A stretch of DNA of 64,000 nt from an uncultured bacterium (lineage in GTDB: Bacteria > Bacteroidota > Bacteroidia > Chitinophagales > Chitinophagaceae). Below are positions 1 through 8,028 of the stretch, piece by piece. A model generated the notes under the pieces. That model made no database searches. It had not been told where the DNA came from and was given only the letters and a program-made list of their open reading frames with translations. The stretch is from assembly GCA_903920455.1 (NCBI GenBank), contig CAIXLY010000007.1, positions 62,001 to 126,000 of the forward strand. The letters are read 5' to 3'. The position numbers and the translations under genes were made by a program. The stretch's first letter is position 1, and each line of letters opens with the position of its first letter.

Positions 1-1
1 G

Positions 2-67
2 GACGAAAATGGGTTGTATTCAAGGAGATTTAGTGAATTGCTCGAAGCCTATTACTTACACCCATAA
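2..67 (+). CDS. C-terminal end of an unidentified protein (cut by window edge)
   Basis: The first bases read open in one frame for 21 codons (ending ...ELLEAYYLHP) to a TAA stop at 65-67. The composition looks like a real protein tail, but a second frame is also open to a TAG at 31-33, so the frame choice is uncertain. Nothing can be said about function. It would run convergently with the rseP-dxr-GH3 genes, which end about 90 bases further on. Confidence 0.35.
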   Translation, partial: DENGLYSRRFSELLEAYYLHP

Positions 68-154
68 TTTGATTGATTGAGATAAACCACACCAATCACT
101 TCAGCGCATAGATAAATGTTCCTTCTGCAAGCAGTCAATGTCTTTTAAACAGCA

Positions 155-1540
155 CTACTTTCCTCTTCCCCACCCTAGCCAATCATTTCCATTGGCATAG
201 ATCATGAGTCCGAATAAAATAACCATGCCTACAATCTGTGCGTATTCAAGAAACTTTTCATTTGGCTTCTTGCCTGTAATCATTTCGATTAAAGTAAATA
301 CAACATGTCCTCCATCAAGAGCTGGTATGGGAAGCAAGTTCATAAAGGCAAGTACTATTGAAAAGAAAGCAGTAATATTCCAAAATGCTTCCCAGTTCCA
401 ATCATATTTCGGAAAGATTGATCCCATAGATTTAAACCCACCAAGCCCTTTGTAAGCACCTGTGGAAGGGTTTAAGATCTTTTTAAATTGAGAAACATAG
501 AAACCGAGTTTGTCTACCGACTTTGAAACACCTGCGGGGAATGAAGCAAAGAATCCGTACTTCTTGGTTTCAAATTGATACAAGCCTTGATGATCCATTT
601 CATCCATCGTAGGAATGGCAACAAAGAAGCCAATGGTTGTATCATCACTAACCATGGTACTCACTGAAAGAATCTTTGCGTCACGCTTTATTTTCAAAGA
701 AACCGTATCACCAGCGCGGTGTTGAATCAATGCCTTTACCTGATCGAAGAATTGTATATCAACACTGTCTATTCCTACAATTTGATCTTTAACAAGAATT
801 CCATTTTTTTCAGCCGGACTGCCAGGCTTAATTTCTCCTATGATTGCCGGAACCCTTGGCATCAGAAGCACAGATCTTTTGCCTTTCTCAACAATTTTTT
901 CAATGAAGTTGACCGGGATGACCAGTTCTTTCTTTTCTCCATCACGTTCAACAGTCATTGTTTCTCCAAGAAGCAATGCCGCACTAAGGTCTTCAAAATA
1001 AGGAACAGGTTTATCATTCACCGCCAATACCTTATCTCCACTTTTCAATCCAATTTCATTTACTACACTATCCACCACCCATACTCCATGGGTTAAATTC
1101 TGTGTGGGCAATTTGGTTTCACCCCAAGTGTAAAGAATCATTGCATAAATAAAAAAGGCAAGCAACACATTTACGGTAACCCCACCTAACATAATAATCA
1201 ACCGCTGCCAAGCTGGCTTGCTTCTGAACTCCCATGGCTCAGCGGGTTTTTTGAGTTGCTCCTTATCCATGCTCTCATCAACCATTCCAGATATTTTTAC
1301 ATACCCTCCCAATGGAAGCCAGCCAATACCATAAACAGTATCGCCAATTTTCTTTTTTACAACAGAAAACCATGGATCAAAAAAGAGATAGAATTTCTCT
1401 ACCCTGCATCCAAAAATCTTTGCGGGAATAAAATGTCCTAGTTCATGAAGAATAACCAATATGGATAAGGAAAGAATCAGCTGTCCGGCTTGCAAGCCCA
1501 CTGCATTCCAATTAATATCAAGCAACACGTGTGCGTTCAT
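155..1540 (-). CDS. rseP: RseP-type site-2 zinc metalloprotease (M50)
   Basis: Inner-membrane protease that cleaves membrane-embedded substrates such as anti-sigma factors or leftover signal peptides (family knowledge). With the ATG at 1540 the protein has 461 residues. The zinc motif HELGH lies in the first membrane segment near residue 32, two PDZ-like stretches follow (around residues 150-210 and 235-310), and the second conserved motif LDGGH sits in a C-terminal membrane segment. A longer reading starts at a TTG at 1588, but those extra codons fall inside an intergenic repeat, so 1540 is the better start. It follows dxr on the same strand, the common Bacteroidota order, separated here by a repeat-rich spacer. 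Confidence 0.93.
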   Translation of the reverse strand: MNAHVLLDINWNAVGLQAGQLILSLSILVILHELGHFIPAKIFGCRVEKFYLFFDPWFSVVKKKIGDTVYGIGWLPLGGYVKISGMVDESMDKEQLKKPAEPWEFRSKPAWQRLIIMLGGVTVNVLLAFFIYAMILYTWGETKLPTQNLTHGVWVVDSVVNEIGLKSGDKVLAVNDKPVPYFEDLSAALLLGETMTVERDGEKKELVIPVNFIEKIVEKGKRSVLLMPRVPAIIGEIKPGSPAEKNGILVKDQIVGIDSVDIQFFDQVKALIQHRAGDTVSLKIKRDAKILSVSTMVSDDTTIGFFVAIPTMDEMDHQGLYQFETKKYGFFASFPAGVSKSVDKLGFYVSQFKKILNPSTGAYKGLGGFKSMGSIFPKYDWNWEAFWNITAFFSIVLAFMNLLPIPALDGGHVVFTLIEMITGKKPNEKFLEYAQIVGMVILFGLMIYANGNDWLGWGRGK

Positions 1541-1581
1541 TAAGGTGAGGTTTAGGAGTGTGAAGTTAGTGAATTGGGGGG

Positions 1582-1722
1582 AATACAAGGTTGAGAGAGG
1601 GTTAGAGAGTTGAGAAAGTTGAAGGGGTTGAAGGGGTTGAAGGGGTTGAAGCAGTTGAAGGGGTTGAAGTAATTGAAGAAGCCAGACTCAACTATCTCAA
1701 CTTCCTCAACTTTCTCAACTCC
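1582..1722. repeat. Nonamer tandem repeat with inverted second half
   Basis: From about 1590 to 1680 the sequence is a 9-base tandem array, GTTGAGAAA then six GTTGAAGnn units in perfect phase (1618-1671) and one ATTGAAGAA. From 1687 to 1722 the complementary motif CTCAACnnn occurs four times, also with a 9-base period, so the two halves can fold on each other. It fills the dxr-rseP gap and runs up to the dxr stop codon. The motif AATACAAGGTTGA at its left edge recurs near 26810. Confidence 0.85.
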
Positions 1723-2927
1723 TAGAGATTAATCAACGAAGCCGCATAATTCCTTGCCTCTGCGTCGCTATCGAAATACTCCTGTAAAGTTGGAGATTCA
1801 ATAAACGGAACATAGGCAAGCGTTTGTTCGATAACTTCCGTCATATCAAGAAAGCCTAGTCTGTTTTTAAGAAATCCATAGACAGCAAGCTCATTGGCTG
1901 CATTCAAAATACAAGGCATATTGCCTCCTTTGTGAAGAGCCGTAATGGCAAGTCCGAGGTTTCTGAAAGTTTTTATATCCGGCGGATCAAATGTTAGCGC
2001 AGCTGATTTTGTAAAATTGAATCTCGGAAAATCATTGGGAATCCTTTTAGGATATGCCATCGCATATTGGATAGGCAGCTTCATGTCAGGGAGTCCCATT
2101 TGCGCCTTGATGCTATTGTCCTTGAACTGCACCATGCTATGGATAATGCTTTGGGGGTGGAGCACAACTTCAATTTGAGCAGGCTCAAGATTGAATAGCC
2201 ATTTGGCCTCGATCATCTCAAGTCCCTTATTCATCAATGAAGAAGAGTCGATTGATATTTTTGCACCCATGCTCCAATTGGGATGCATGATGGCATGTTC
2301 GCGCTTAACATTTACCAAGTAATTGGGCTTTTTCCCAATGAATGGTCCACCTGAAGCCGTGAGGATAATTTTTTCAATTGGGTTCTTTTCTTCACCTACA
2401 AGGCATTGAAAAATTGCAGAATGCTCAGAATCAACCGGAATGATTTTCACCCCTTTTTGAGCTGCGAGCGCCATCACAACATCTCCCGCCACAACCAAGG
2501 TTTCCTTGTTTGCAAGTGCAATTGACTTACCTGTTTCAATGGCTTTTAGGGTAGGTTTCAACCCAGCGAATCCAACAATACCAGCCATCATCATATCAAA
2601 ACAATCCATACAGGCTGCTTCTTCCAATGCTTCCTCCCCGGCAAGGACAACAATTCCTTTACCCTCTAGCGCTTCTTTTACCTTGGTGTATTTTCCCTTT
2701 TCGATGATGACAACCACCTTTGGCAGGAACTCAAGTGCTTGCTCGATGAGCAAATCTTGGTTTGAATAAGCGGTTAAGATGGTTGCAGAAAAAAGAGAAG
2801 GATTCGCCCTAATAACTTCTAAAGTTTGCTTTCCTATGGAACCTGTTGAGCCAAAAACTCCAATCCTCTTGACCGCAGAAGATGCAGCTTCTTCTGTAGA
2901 GAAGTCGTAAGAGAAATCAAATTCCAT
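1722..2927 (-). CDS. dxr: 1-deoxy-D-xylulose 5-phosphate reductoisomerase
   Basis: Cytoplasmic NADPH-dependent enzyme turning DXP into 2-C-methyl-D-erythritol 4-phosphate, the committed step of the MEP isoprenoid pathway. The protein has 401 residues, the usual length. The NADPH loop GSTGSIGKQTLEV lies at residues 26-38, ANKETLVV near 140, the metal/substrate motif DSEHSAIFQCL near 165, SASGGPF-like ASGGPF near 190 and HPQSIIHSMVQF near 258. Start codon ATG at 2927 is 9 bases downstream of the GH3-family stop, so the two are very probably co-transcribed. rseP follows after a repeat. Confidence 0.97.
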   Translation of the reverse strand: MEFDFSYDFSTEEAASSAVKRIGVFGSTGSIGKQTLEVIRANPSLFSATILTAYSNQDLLIEQALEFLPKVVVIIEKGKYTKVKEALEGKGIVVLAGEEALEEAACMDCFDMMMAGIVGFAGLKPTLKAIETGKSIALANKETLVVAGDVVMALAAQKGVKIIPVDSEHSAIFQCLVGEEKNPIEKIILTASGGPFIGKKPNYLVNVKREHAIMHPNWSMGAKISIDSSSLMNKGLEMIEAKWLFNLEPAQIEVVLHPQSIIHSMVQFKDNSIKAQMGLPDMKLPIQYAMAYPKRIPNDFPRFNFTKSAALTFDPPDIKTFRNLGLAITALHKGGNMPCILNAANELAVYGFLKNRLGFLDMTEVIEQTLAYVPFIESPTLQEYFDSDAEARNYAASLINL

Positions 2928-2936
2928 CTGGTAAAT

Positions 2937-4436
2937 TTATATTTTGTTGACCAGCTTTTCAAGTTCTTCGACAATTCTTCTATCATTACTCAATCGAGGC
3001 ACCTTGTTCTGGCCACCCAATTTACCTTGAGATCTCATATAATTAATAAAGGCATCTTTCTGCAGGGGTCTAATAACCAGGGGTCTTAAAATATTGCCCC
3101 GTATAAGATCATCATAATAGATGTTCTTCCTGCGCATATTTTCATCTACTGCCTGAGAGAATTTGTCTAAATCGCTTGGCGTTTCCTCAAATTCTACGAA
3201 CCATTCGTGGTAAGATTTTCCCTCATCTTGTGTTACCATCGGGGCAACGGTAAATTCGACTACCCGTGCTCCATGCTCATGGGCCGCATTCATCAGACTA
3301 TACTCCACCTCTTCGCCAATGACGTGTTCACCAAAGGCCGAGATAAAATGTTTGATTCGTCCGGATACAATAATGCGGTAAGGATTGGTAGAAACAAACT
3401 TGACGGTGTCTCCAATATTATAACCCCAAAGTCCAGCGTTATTATTGATTATCAATGCATAGTTATCACCAACCTTAACTTCTTGTAGAGATAGTCTAGT
3501 TGGATTTTCATCAAATACCTCAGCCGCCGGAATGAATTCAAAGAAGATTCCTGAGTCAGTATTCAGTAATAGTCCCTCCTGATCAAGTGTATCTTGAAAG
3601 GCAAAGAAACCCTCTGAGGCAGGAAAGGTTTCGACGGTATCTATCTTTCTGCCGATGCTATCTAGTAGCTTAGCCCGATAGGGACTAAAATTTACCCCCC
3701 CATGAACCAGAACAGAAAAATCAGGAAAAAGATCTCCAATATGCTTACCAGACTTCTCGGTTAGTCGATCGAAATACATTTGCATCCAGGGCGGTATCCC
3801 GCTTATCAGGGTCATGTTCTTGTTGATGGTTTCCTCAACAATCTTATCCAGTTTTGTCTCCCAATCCTCAATGCAATTGGTTTCAAAGCTTGGGAGTTGA
3901 TTCTTTTTCAGATACCCAGGAATGTGGTGGTTTACTATGCCGCTCAGTCGGCCAGTAGGAATACCCCCTATTCTTTCCAAGGTTGGAGAACCAGACAGGA
4001 ATATCATATTCCCGGACGGAAAATTCGAATTGCCCGATATGGAGATATAATTAAGCAGTGTATTTCTTGCTGTATTAATATGATTGGGGATAGAGTCTGA
4101 GGAGATGGGGATGTATTTGGCCCCGGAAGTTGTGCCAGAGGTTTTTGCCAGATAAATCGGCTTTCCTGGCCAAAGTATGTTCTGCTTTCCTTCCTTGACT
4201 TTATCAATATAGGGGCTCAACTTCTCATAATCTCTTATGGGAACAGCACTCCTGAACTCACCATGGCCCTTAATTTCGGAAAAATGATGATCCTTCCCAA
4301 AGGCAGTTCCAGCAGCCTTTTTCATTATTTCATCAAGGATTCTATGCTGATCTGCTACAGCAGTGAGCGCTGATTTCTGGATTTTTCGATGGACTATTCC
4401 CGCGAAAGGTCTAGCTAAAAGAGATTTTATCTTCAT
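2937..4436 (-). CDS. GH3 auxin-responsive-promoter-family protein (acyl-adenylate/amido synthetase fold)
   Basis: Bacterial member of the GH3 family, adenylate-forming enzymes that in plants conjugate amino acids to hormones; the bacterial substrate is not known. With the ATG at 4436 the protein has 499 residues. Visible family motifs are the ATP-loop stretch YLAKTSGTTSGAKYIP, SASEG-like ETFPASEGFFAFQ, and the hinge region GYNIGDTVKFVS followed by RIKHFISAFGEHV. The open frame extends to 4610, but this would overlap rplU and its promoter (4520-4550), so the internal start MKIKSLLARPF is preferred. It lies 9 bases upstream of dxr in an operon-like arrangement. Confidence 0.88.
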   Translation of the reverse strand: MKIKSLLARPFAGIVHRKIQKSALTAVADQHRILDEIMKKAAGTAFGKDHHFSEIKGHGEFRSAVPIRDYEKLSPYIDKVKEGKQNILWPGKPIYLAKTSGTTSGAKYIPISSDSIPNHINTARNTLLNYISISGNSNFPSGNMIFLSGSPTLERIGGIPTGRLSGIVNHHIPGYLKKNQLPSFETNCIEDWETKLDKIVEETINKNMTLISGIPPWMQMYFDRLTEKSGKHIGDLFPDFSVLVHGGVNFSPYRAKLLDSIGRKIDTVETFPASEGFFAFQDTLDQEGLLLNTDSGIFFEFIPAAEVFDENPTRLSLQEVKVGDNYALIINNNAGLWGYNIGDTVKFVSTNPYRIIVSGRIKHFISAFGEHVIGEEVEYSLMNAAHEHGARVVEFTVAPMVTQDEGKSYHEWFVEFEETPSDLDKFSQAVDENMRRKNIYYDDLIRGNILRPLVIRPLQKDAFINYMRSQGKLGGQNKVPRLSNDRRIVEELEKLVNKI

Positions 4437-4519
4437 GGTTGGCCAGCTGAGGAAAAACAAAGATAGTCCTGCCCGATGAAACTGCTCAAAATAAGACCTA
4501 AGAAATTTTACCACTAAAC

Positions 4520-4550
4520 TTGGGTAAGACTCAAAATCTCCATACCTTTG
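4520..4550 (+). promoter_or_regulatory. Bacteroidota-type promoter of rplU-rpmA
   Basis: TTG at 4520-4522, a 20-base spacer, then TACCTTTG at 4543-4550, an exact match to the Bacteroidota -7 box TAnnTTTG with the usual TTG -33 element and spacing. Transcription would begin about 5-7 bases later, some 15-20 bases before the rplU ATG. It lies inside the 5' extension of the minus-strand GH3 open frame, supporting the shorter GH3 start. Confidence 0.75.
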
Positions 4551-4572
4551 CAATCCTAAATTTTGAAAGATT

Positions 4573-4875
4573 ATGTTCGCAATTGTAAAAATATCAGGCC
4601 ACCAATACAAGGTTCAAGCAGGTCAACAAATTTACGTTTCCCATATTGAAGGGAATGCTGGAGATAAGGTTGAATTTGCAGAAGTATTGCTTGTAGACAA
4701 CGACGGAAAACTTTCTGTTGGAAAAGATGTAAAAGAGAAGGTTCAGGCTGAAATCATCGGTGAAAAACAAGGTGATAAGGTTATAGCCTTTAAAATGAAA
4801 AGGAGAAAAGGCTTCCGTAAAAAAATCGGTCACCGTAAATTGTACACAAGAATCAAGATCGAAAGCATTGCTTGA
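4573..4875 (+). CDS. rplU: 50S ribosomal protein L21
   Basis: Structural protein of the large ribosomal subunit that contacts 23S rRNA. 100 residues, the normal length, beginning MFAIVKISGHQYKVQAGQ, the classic L21 N terminus, and ending with the basic stretch KMKRRKGFRKKIGHRKLYTRIKI. It is followed 34 bases later by rpmA, the near-universal L21-L27 pair, under the promoter at 4520-4550. Confidence 0.98.
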   Translation: MFAIVKISGHQYKVQAGQQIYVSHIEGNAGDKVEFAEVLLVDNDGKLSVGKDVKEKVQAEIIGEKQGDKVIAFKMKRRKGFRKKIGHRKLYTRIKIESIA

Positions 4876-4909
4876 TCTAATTAAATACATCAAATAAAAA
4901 TCCTACGTC

Positions 4910-5176
4910 ATGGCACATAAGAAAGGAGAAGGTAGTGTAAAGAATGGTCGCGATTCACACAGCAAAAGACTTGGTATCAAGATTTTTGGCGGTCAGCCTG
5001 CTATTCCAGGGAATATCATTTTACGCCAACGCGGCACGCAATATCACCCCGGCAAAAATGTTGGGCTCGGCAAAGACTTTACAATTTTCGCCACTGTCGA
5101 CGGTGTTGTTGAGTTTAGAAAAACAAAAAATGACAAGACCTTCGTCTCGGTTAATCCAGTTGTAACTGCCGGATAA
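4910..5176 (+). CDS. rpmA: 50S ribosomal protein L27
   Basis: Large-subunit protein whose N terminus reaches toward the peptidyl-transferase centre. 88 residues, normal length. The start [20 protein letters not shown] and the motif [20 protein letters not shown] are diagnostic. It is the second gene of the rplU-rpmA operon. No cleavable Firmicutes-type N-terminal extension is present. Confidence 0.98.
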   Translation: MAHKKGEGSVKNGRDSHSKRLGIKIFGGQPAIPGNIILRQRGTQYHPGKNVGLGKDFTIFATVDGVVEFRKTKNDKTFVSVNPVVTAG

Positions 5177-5199
5177 TCATTGCTTAAAAAAACTTTTTT

Positions 5200-5230
5200 T
5201 TGCAGAATAGGAAAAGTGTTTATACTTTTA
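5200..5230 (+). promoter_or_regulatory. Candidate promoter of the H1-like Lys/Ala repeat gene
   Basis: TTG at 5200-5202, a 20-base spacer and TACTTTTA at 5223-5230 (7 of 8 matches to TAnnTTTG). The predicted start point near 5236 gives a leader of about 20-30 bases before the Lys/Ala-coding frame. The same geometry is seen in the rplU promoter. Confidence 0.55.
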
Positions 5231-5258
5231 CCCTGTTATTCATTTTATTAACCATTAA

Positions 5259-5486
5259 ATTCTAAACAAAACGGCAACTGCAAAAAAAGCTGCTCCTAAG
5301 AAAGCTGCTAAAAAAGCTGCACCTAAAAAAGCTGCAAAGAAAGCTGCTCCTAAGAAAGCTGCTAAAAAAGCTGCTCCTAAGAAAGCTGCTAAAAAAGCTG
5401 CTCCTAAGAAAGCTGCTAAAAAAGCTGCTCCTAAGAAAGCTGCTAAGAAAGCTGCTCCTAAGAAGGCTGCTGCTAAGAAGAAGTAA
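5259..5486 (+). CDS. Histone H1-like Lys/Ala/Pro-repeat protein without a standard start codon
   Basis: The frame codes about ten N-terminal residues, six copies of AAPKKAAKK and a final AAPKKAAAKKK, ending at TAA 5484-5486. Proteins of this kind resemble the basic tail of histone H1 and bind DNA without sequence specificity (family knowledge). No ATG, GTG or TTG occurs in this frame between the in-frame stop TAA at 5256-5258 and the repeats; the first codons are ATT CTA AAC AAA ACG GCA. Either ATT at 5259 (75 residues) or ACG at 5271 is used, or a start has been lost by mutation or assembly error; relatives commonly begin MAK/MATAKK. A promoter and a strong terminator bracket it, so the transcription unit looks intact. 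Confidence 0.6.
   Translation: MLNKTATAKKAAPKKAAKKAAPKKAAKKAAPKKAAKKAAPKKAAKKAAPKKAAKKAAPKKAAKKAAPKKAAAKKK
5289..5483 (+). repeat. 27-bp tandem coding repeat (AAPKKAAKK)
   Basis: Six full 27-base units (5289-5450) and a partial seventh of 33 bases (5451-5483). Units 1, 3, 4 and 5 are identical; unit 2 differs by GCA for GCT and AAA/AAG changes, and unit 6 by one AAG. This near identity favours copy-number change by slippage and recombination. Confidence 0.9.
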
Positions 5487-5511
5487 TCTTTCTTCAGAGC
5501 AAAAAATACAG

Positions 5512-5535
5512 GTCCCGCAAATGCGGGACTTTTTT
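5512..5535 (+). terminator. Rho-independent terminator after the H1-like gene
   Basis: Perfect 7-bp stem GTCCCGC/GCGGGAC with a 4-base loop, followed by six T residues (5530-5535). It lies 25 bases after the TAA of the Lys/Ala-repeat frame and only 21 bases before the polX start. Confidence 0.9.
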
Positions 5536-5556
5536 ATGCCCCCCTAATCCCCCGTT

Positions 5557-7227
5557 ATGCTTCCTAACTCCGCCATATCAGATATGTTCAGTTTGCTTAG
5601 CAAGCTGATGGACATCCACCAGGAAAATAGTTTTAAGTCCAAATCCTATGGAAGTGCTGCCTTTGCCATTGACAAGCTTCCGGAACAGGTTCAGGATATA
5701 CCAAGAGAGCAACTCTTTAGCCTGAGGGGGATTGGTGAGTCAACTGCCAAAAAGATTATTGAGATTTTAGACACGGGCAAGCTTGGCCAACTTGACGAAT
5801 TAATCAATAAAACACCAGAAGGTGTTTTTGAAATGTTACAGATCAAGGGCTTGGGACCAAAGAAAATATCAACCATTTGGAAAGAAATGGGCATTGAAAC
5901 CATTGGTGAATTGCTCTATGCCTGTAACGAAAATCGACTCCTGCTCTACAAAGGCTTTGGAGAAAAAACACAAAACAATGTAGCAGAAGCTATTGAGTTT
6001 TATTTAAGAAACCAAGGTCATTTTCTTTTTGCTGAGATTGAAAGCTATGCAGCAGCCTTTCAACAAACACTAAACAATCAGTTTCCTGAAAACAGATTTA
6101 CATGTTGTGGCGATTTTGCCATGCAGCGCCCGACCATTGAGTCGCTTGATTGGGTAACCGATATCCAGCCTACCCCACTCCTTGATTTTTTAACAGCAAA
6201 TGCTTTTGCGATTGAGGTCACAGAATCACAAAAGATAAAGGCCCGCGGTAATGAAAATGTAAGTCTTGTTTTTAACCTGACAGCAATTGGTGAATTTCAA
6301 AAAGTATTGTTTCGGTTCAATGGATCAGAGGAGTTTATCACAAGTTGGAATGAGCAGTTTCCACTATCACTAAAGAACCCTACTTCAGAAGCCGAAATCT
6401 TTAGCCTTGCATCCGTTAATTATATTCCCATTTGTCAACGCGAGAAAAAAGAAATCATAGAAAAAGCAAAAAGCCAAGCACTCCCGGATAGCATTCGCAC
6501 TGAAGATGTACTCGGCATAATACATAGCCATAGCGACTGGAGCGATGGGAGCAACAAGGTAGAAGATATGGCAAAAGCCTGCATAGACAAGGGTTTTGAA
6601 TATCTTGTGATCAGCGATCATAGCAAGTCGGCATTCTATGCAAACGGGCTTTCAGAGGAACGTATCAAACAACAACATCTTTACATTGATGAATTAAATA
6701 TGAAGTTCGCACCATTTAAAATATTCAAGAGTATAGAGAGTGATATCCTTAATGATGGAGCGCTTGACTATTCCAATCAGTTGTTGGGGACATTTGACCT
6801 GGTCATTGCATCTGTACACTCCAACCTTAAAATGTCTGAGGAAAAGGCCATGCAGCGCGTGATGGCTGCAATTGAAAATCCATACACCACCATTTTGGGA
6901 CATCCTACAGGACGACTTTTACTCAGCAGGAAAGGCTACCCAATAAATCATGAAAAAATTATTGATGCATGCATTGCAAATAAAGTGGCCATTGAAATCA
7001 ATGCACATCCAAGGCGCCTGGATCTTGATTGGAACTGGGTTCATGTAGCTCAGGAGAAAGGAGCTTTATTATCGATTAATCCGGATGCACACAATACTGA
7101 AGGGTATAATGACATACGCTATGGTGTTCTTGCTGCACAAAAAGGCGGATTGAAAAAAGAGAATAACCTCTCCAGCTTTAGCTTGGCAAAATTTGAAGAG
7201 TACCTTGCTTCCGTGAAAAGATATTGA
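5557..7227 (+). CDS. PolX-like protein: degenerate DNA polymerase beta domain plus PHP domain
   Basis: Family X polymerases with a C-terminal PHP domain act in base-excision repair. The 556 residues show two helix-hairpin-helix motifs (SLRGIGESTAKKI near 50, LQIKGLGPKKI near 95), then a polymerase-like core, and a PHP phosphoesterase domain from about residue 320 with IIHSHSDWSDGS, ISDHSKSAFYANG, ESDIL, ASVHSN, GHPTGR, EINAHPRR and NPDAH metal ligands. In the core the expected GSxRRG...DxD motif reads GDFAMQRPTIESLDW: the RRG and the first catalytic Asp are missing. So the PHP nuclease looks intact but the polymerase probably does not work. It converges with mazG, 12 bases apart. Confidence 0.88.
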   Translation: MLPNSAISDMFSLLSKLMDIHQENSFKSKSYGSAAFAIDKLPEQVQDIPREQLFSLRGIGESTAKKIIEILDTGKLGQLDELINKTPEGVFEMLQIKGLGPKKISTIWKEMGIETIGELLYACNENRLLLYKGFGEKTQNNVAEAIEFYLRNQGHFLFAEIESYAAAFQQTLNNQFPENRFTCCGDFAMQRPTIESLDWVTDIQPTPLLDFLTANAFAIEVTESQKIKARGNENVSLVFNLTAIGEFQKVLFRFNGSEEFITSWNEQFPLSLKNPTSEAEIFSLASVNYIPICQREKKEIIEKAKSQALPDSIRTEDVLGIIHSHSDWSDGSNKVEDMAKACIDKGFEYLVISDHSKSAFYANGLSEERIKQQHLYIDELNMKFAPFKIFKSIESDILNDGALDYSNQLLGTFDLVIASVHSNLKMSEEKAMQRVMAAIENPYTTILGHPTGRLLLSRKGYPINHEKIIDACIANKVAIEINAHPRRLDLDWNWVHVAQEKGALLSINPDAHNTEGYNDIRYGVLAAQKGGLKKENNLSSFSLAKFEEYLASVKRY

Positions 7228-7239
7228 TAAACAAAATGA

Positions 7240-8028
7240 TCAGATGCCCTTCTTGACTTGATCCCAAATCAGGTCCATCTCCTTCAACGTAAGGTCAGTC
7301 ATGCTTTTCCCGGATTCTTTGACCAATCCTTCCATAGCCTGAAATCGGTTCATGAATTTTTTATTTGTTTTTGCAAGAGCTTGATCCGGATCAACATGTA
7401 AAAATCTTGCATAATTGATGATTGAGAAAAACAGATCACCTATCTCCTCTTCCATGTGCTCAACCTGTTGCACAGTTGGCCTACCCGCATCATGAATAGC
7501 CACCGCTTCTTTAACCTCTTCCAACTCCTCAATCACTTTATCCCAGACCTGATCTTTATTTTCCCAATCAAATCCAACTTGTTTTACTTTATCCTGAATG
7601 CGCATGGCCTGGACCATTGGTGGCAGTGATGTTGGAACTCCGCTGAGTACCGACGATTTACCTTCCTTAAGTTTTAGATTCTCCCAATTGCGCTTCACAT
7701 CTTCTTGATCCTTCACAACAACATCACCATAGATGTGTGGATGACGACGAATTAATTTAGCAACGATGCCCTCAATAACATCACCAAGCTCAAACTTTTT
7801 CTGTTCGTTTGCAATTTTTGTATAGAAGAGAACATGCAAAAGAATATCACCCAACTCCTCTTTTAGTCCATCCCAATCATTTGAAGTTATCGCATCTGCA
7901 AGTTCATGACATTCTTCAATGGTCTGCTGTCTCAGTGTATGAATGGTTTGTTTTTTATCCCAAGGACATTTCTCTCGAAGCTCATCAAGAACTGCTTGCA
8001 AGTCTGACAACTCGTATTGCTTATTCAT
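7240..8028 (-). CDS. mazG: Nucleoside triphosphate pyrophosphohydrolase MazG
   Basis: Cytoplasmic house-cleaning enzyme hydrolysing (d)NTPs to monophosphate and pyrophosphate. 262 residues, the usual length for the two-domain enzyme. The first MazG domain has LREKCPWDKKQTIHTLRQQTIEE and EELGDILLHVLF (EExxE/D metal site), and the second repeats the pattern with EEIGDLFFSIINYARF. Start ATG at 8028. It converges with the PolX-like gene and stands alone on its strand. Confidence 0.95.
   Translation of the reverse strand: MNKQYELSDLQAVLDELREKCPWDKKQTIHTLRQQTIEECHELADAITSNDWDGLKEELGDILLHVLFYTKIANEQKKFELGDVIEGIVAKLIRRHPHIYGDVVVKDQEDVKRNWENLKLKEGKSSVLSGVPTSLPPMVQAMRIQDKVKQVGFDWENKDQVWDKVIEELEEVKEAVAIHDAGRPTVQQVEHMEEEIGDLFFSIINYARFLHVDPDQALAKTNKKFMNRFQAMEGLVKESGKSMTDLTLKEMDLIWDQVKKGI

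Noticed and set aside
1541..1588. Longer rseP start at TTG 1588
   Set aside because: The extra codons run into the nonamer-repeat edge and the ATG at 1540 fits the family N terminus better.
4437..4610. Longer GH3 start at 4610
   Set aside because: It would overlap the rplU start and its promoter; the added residues are unlike the family.
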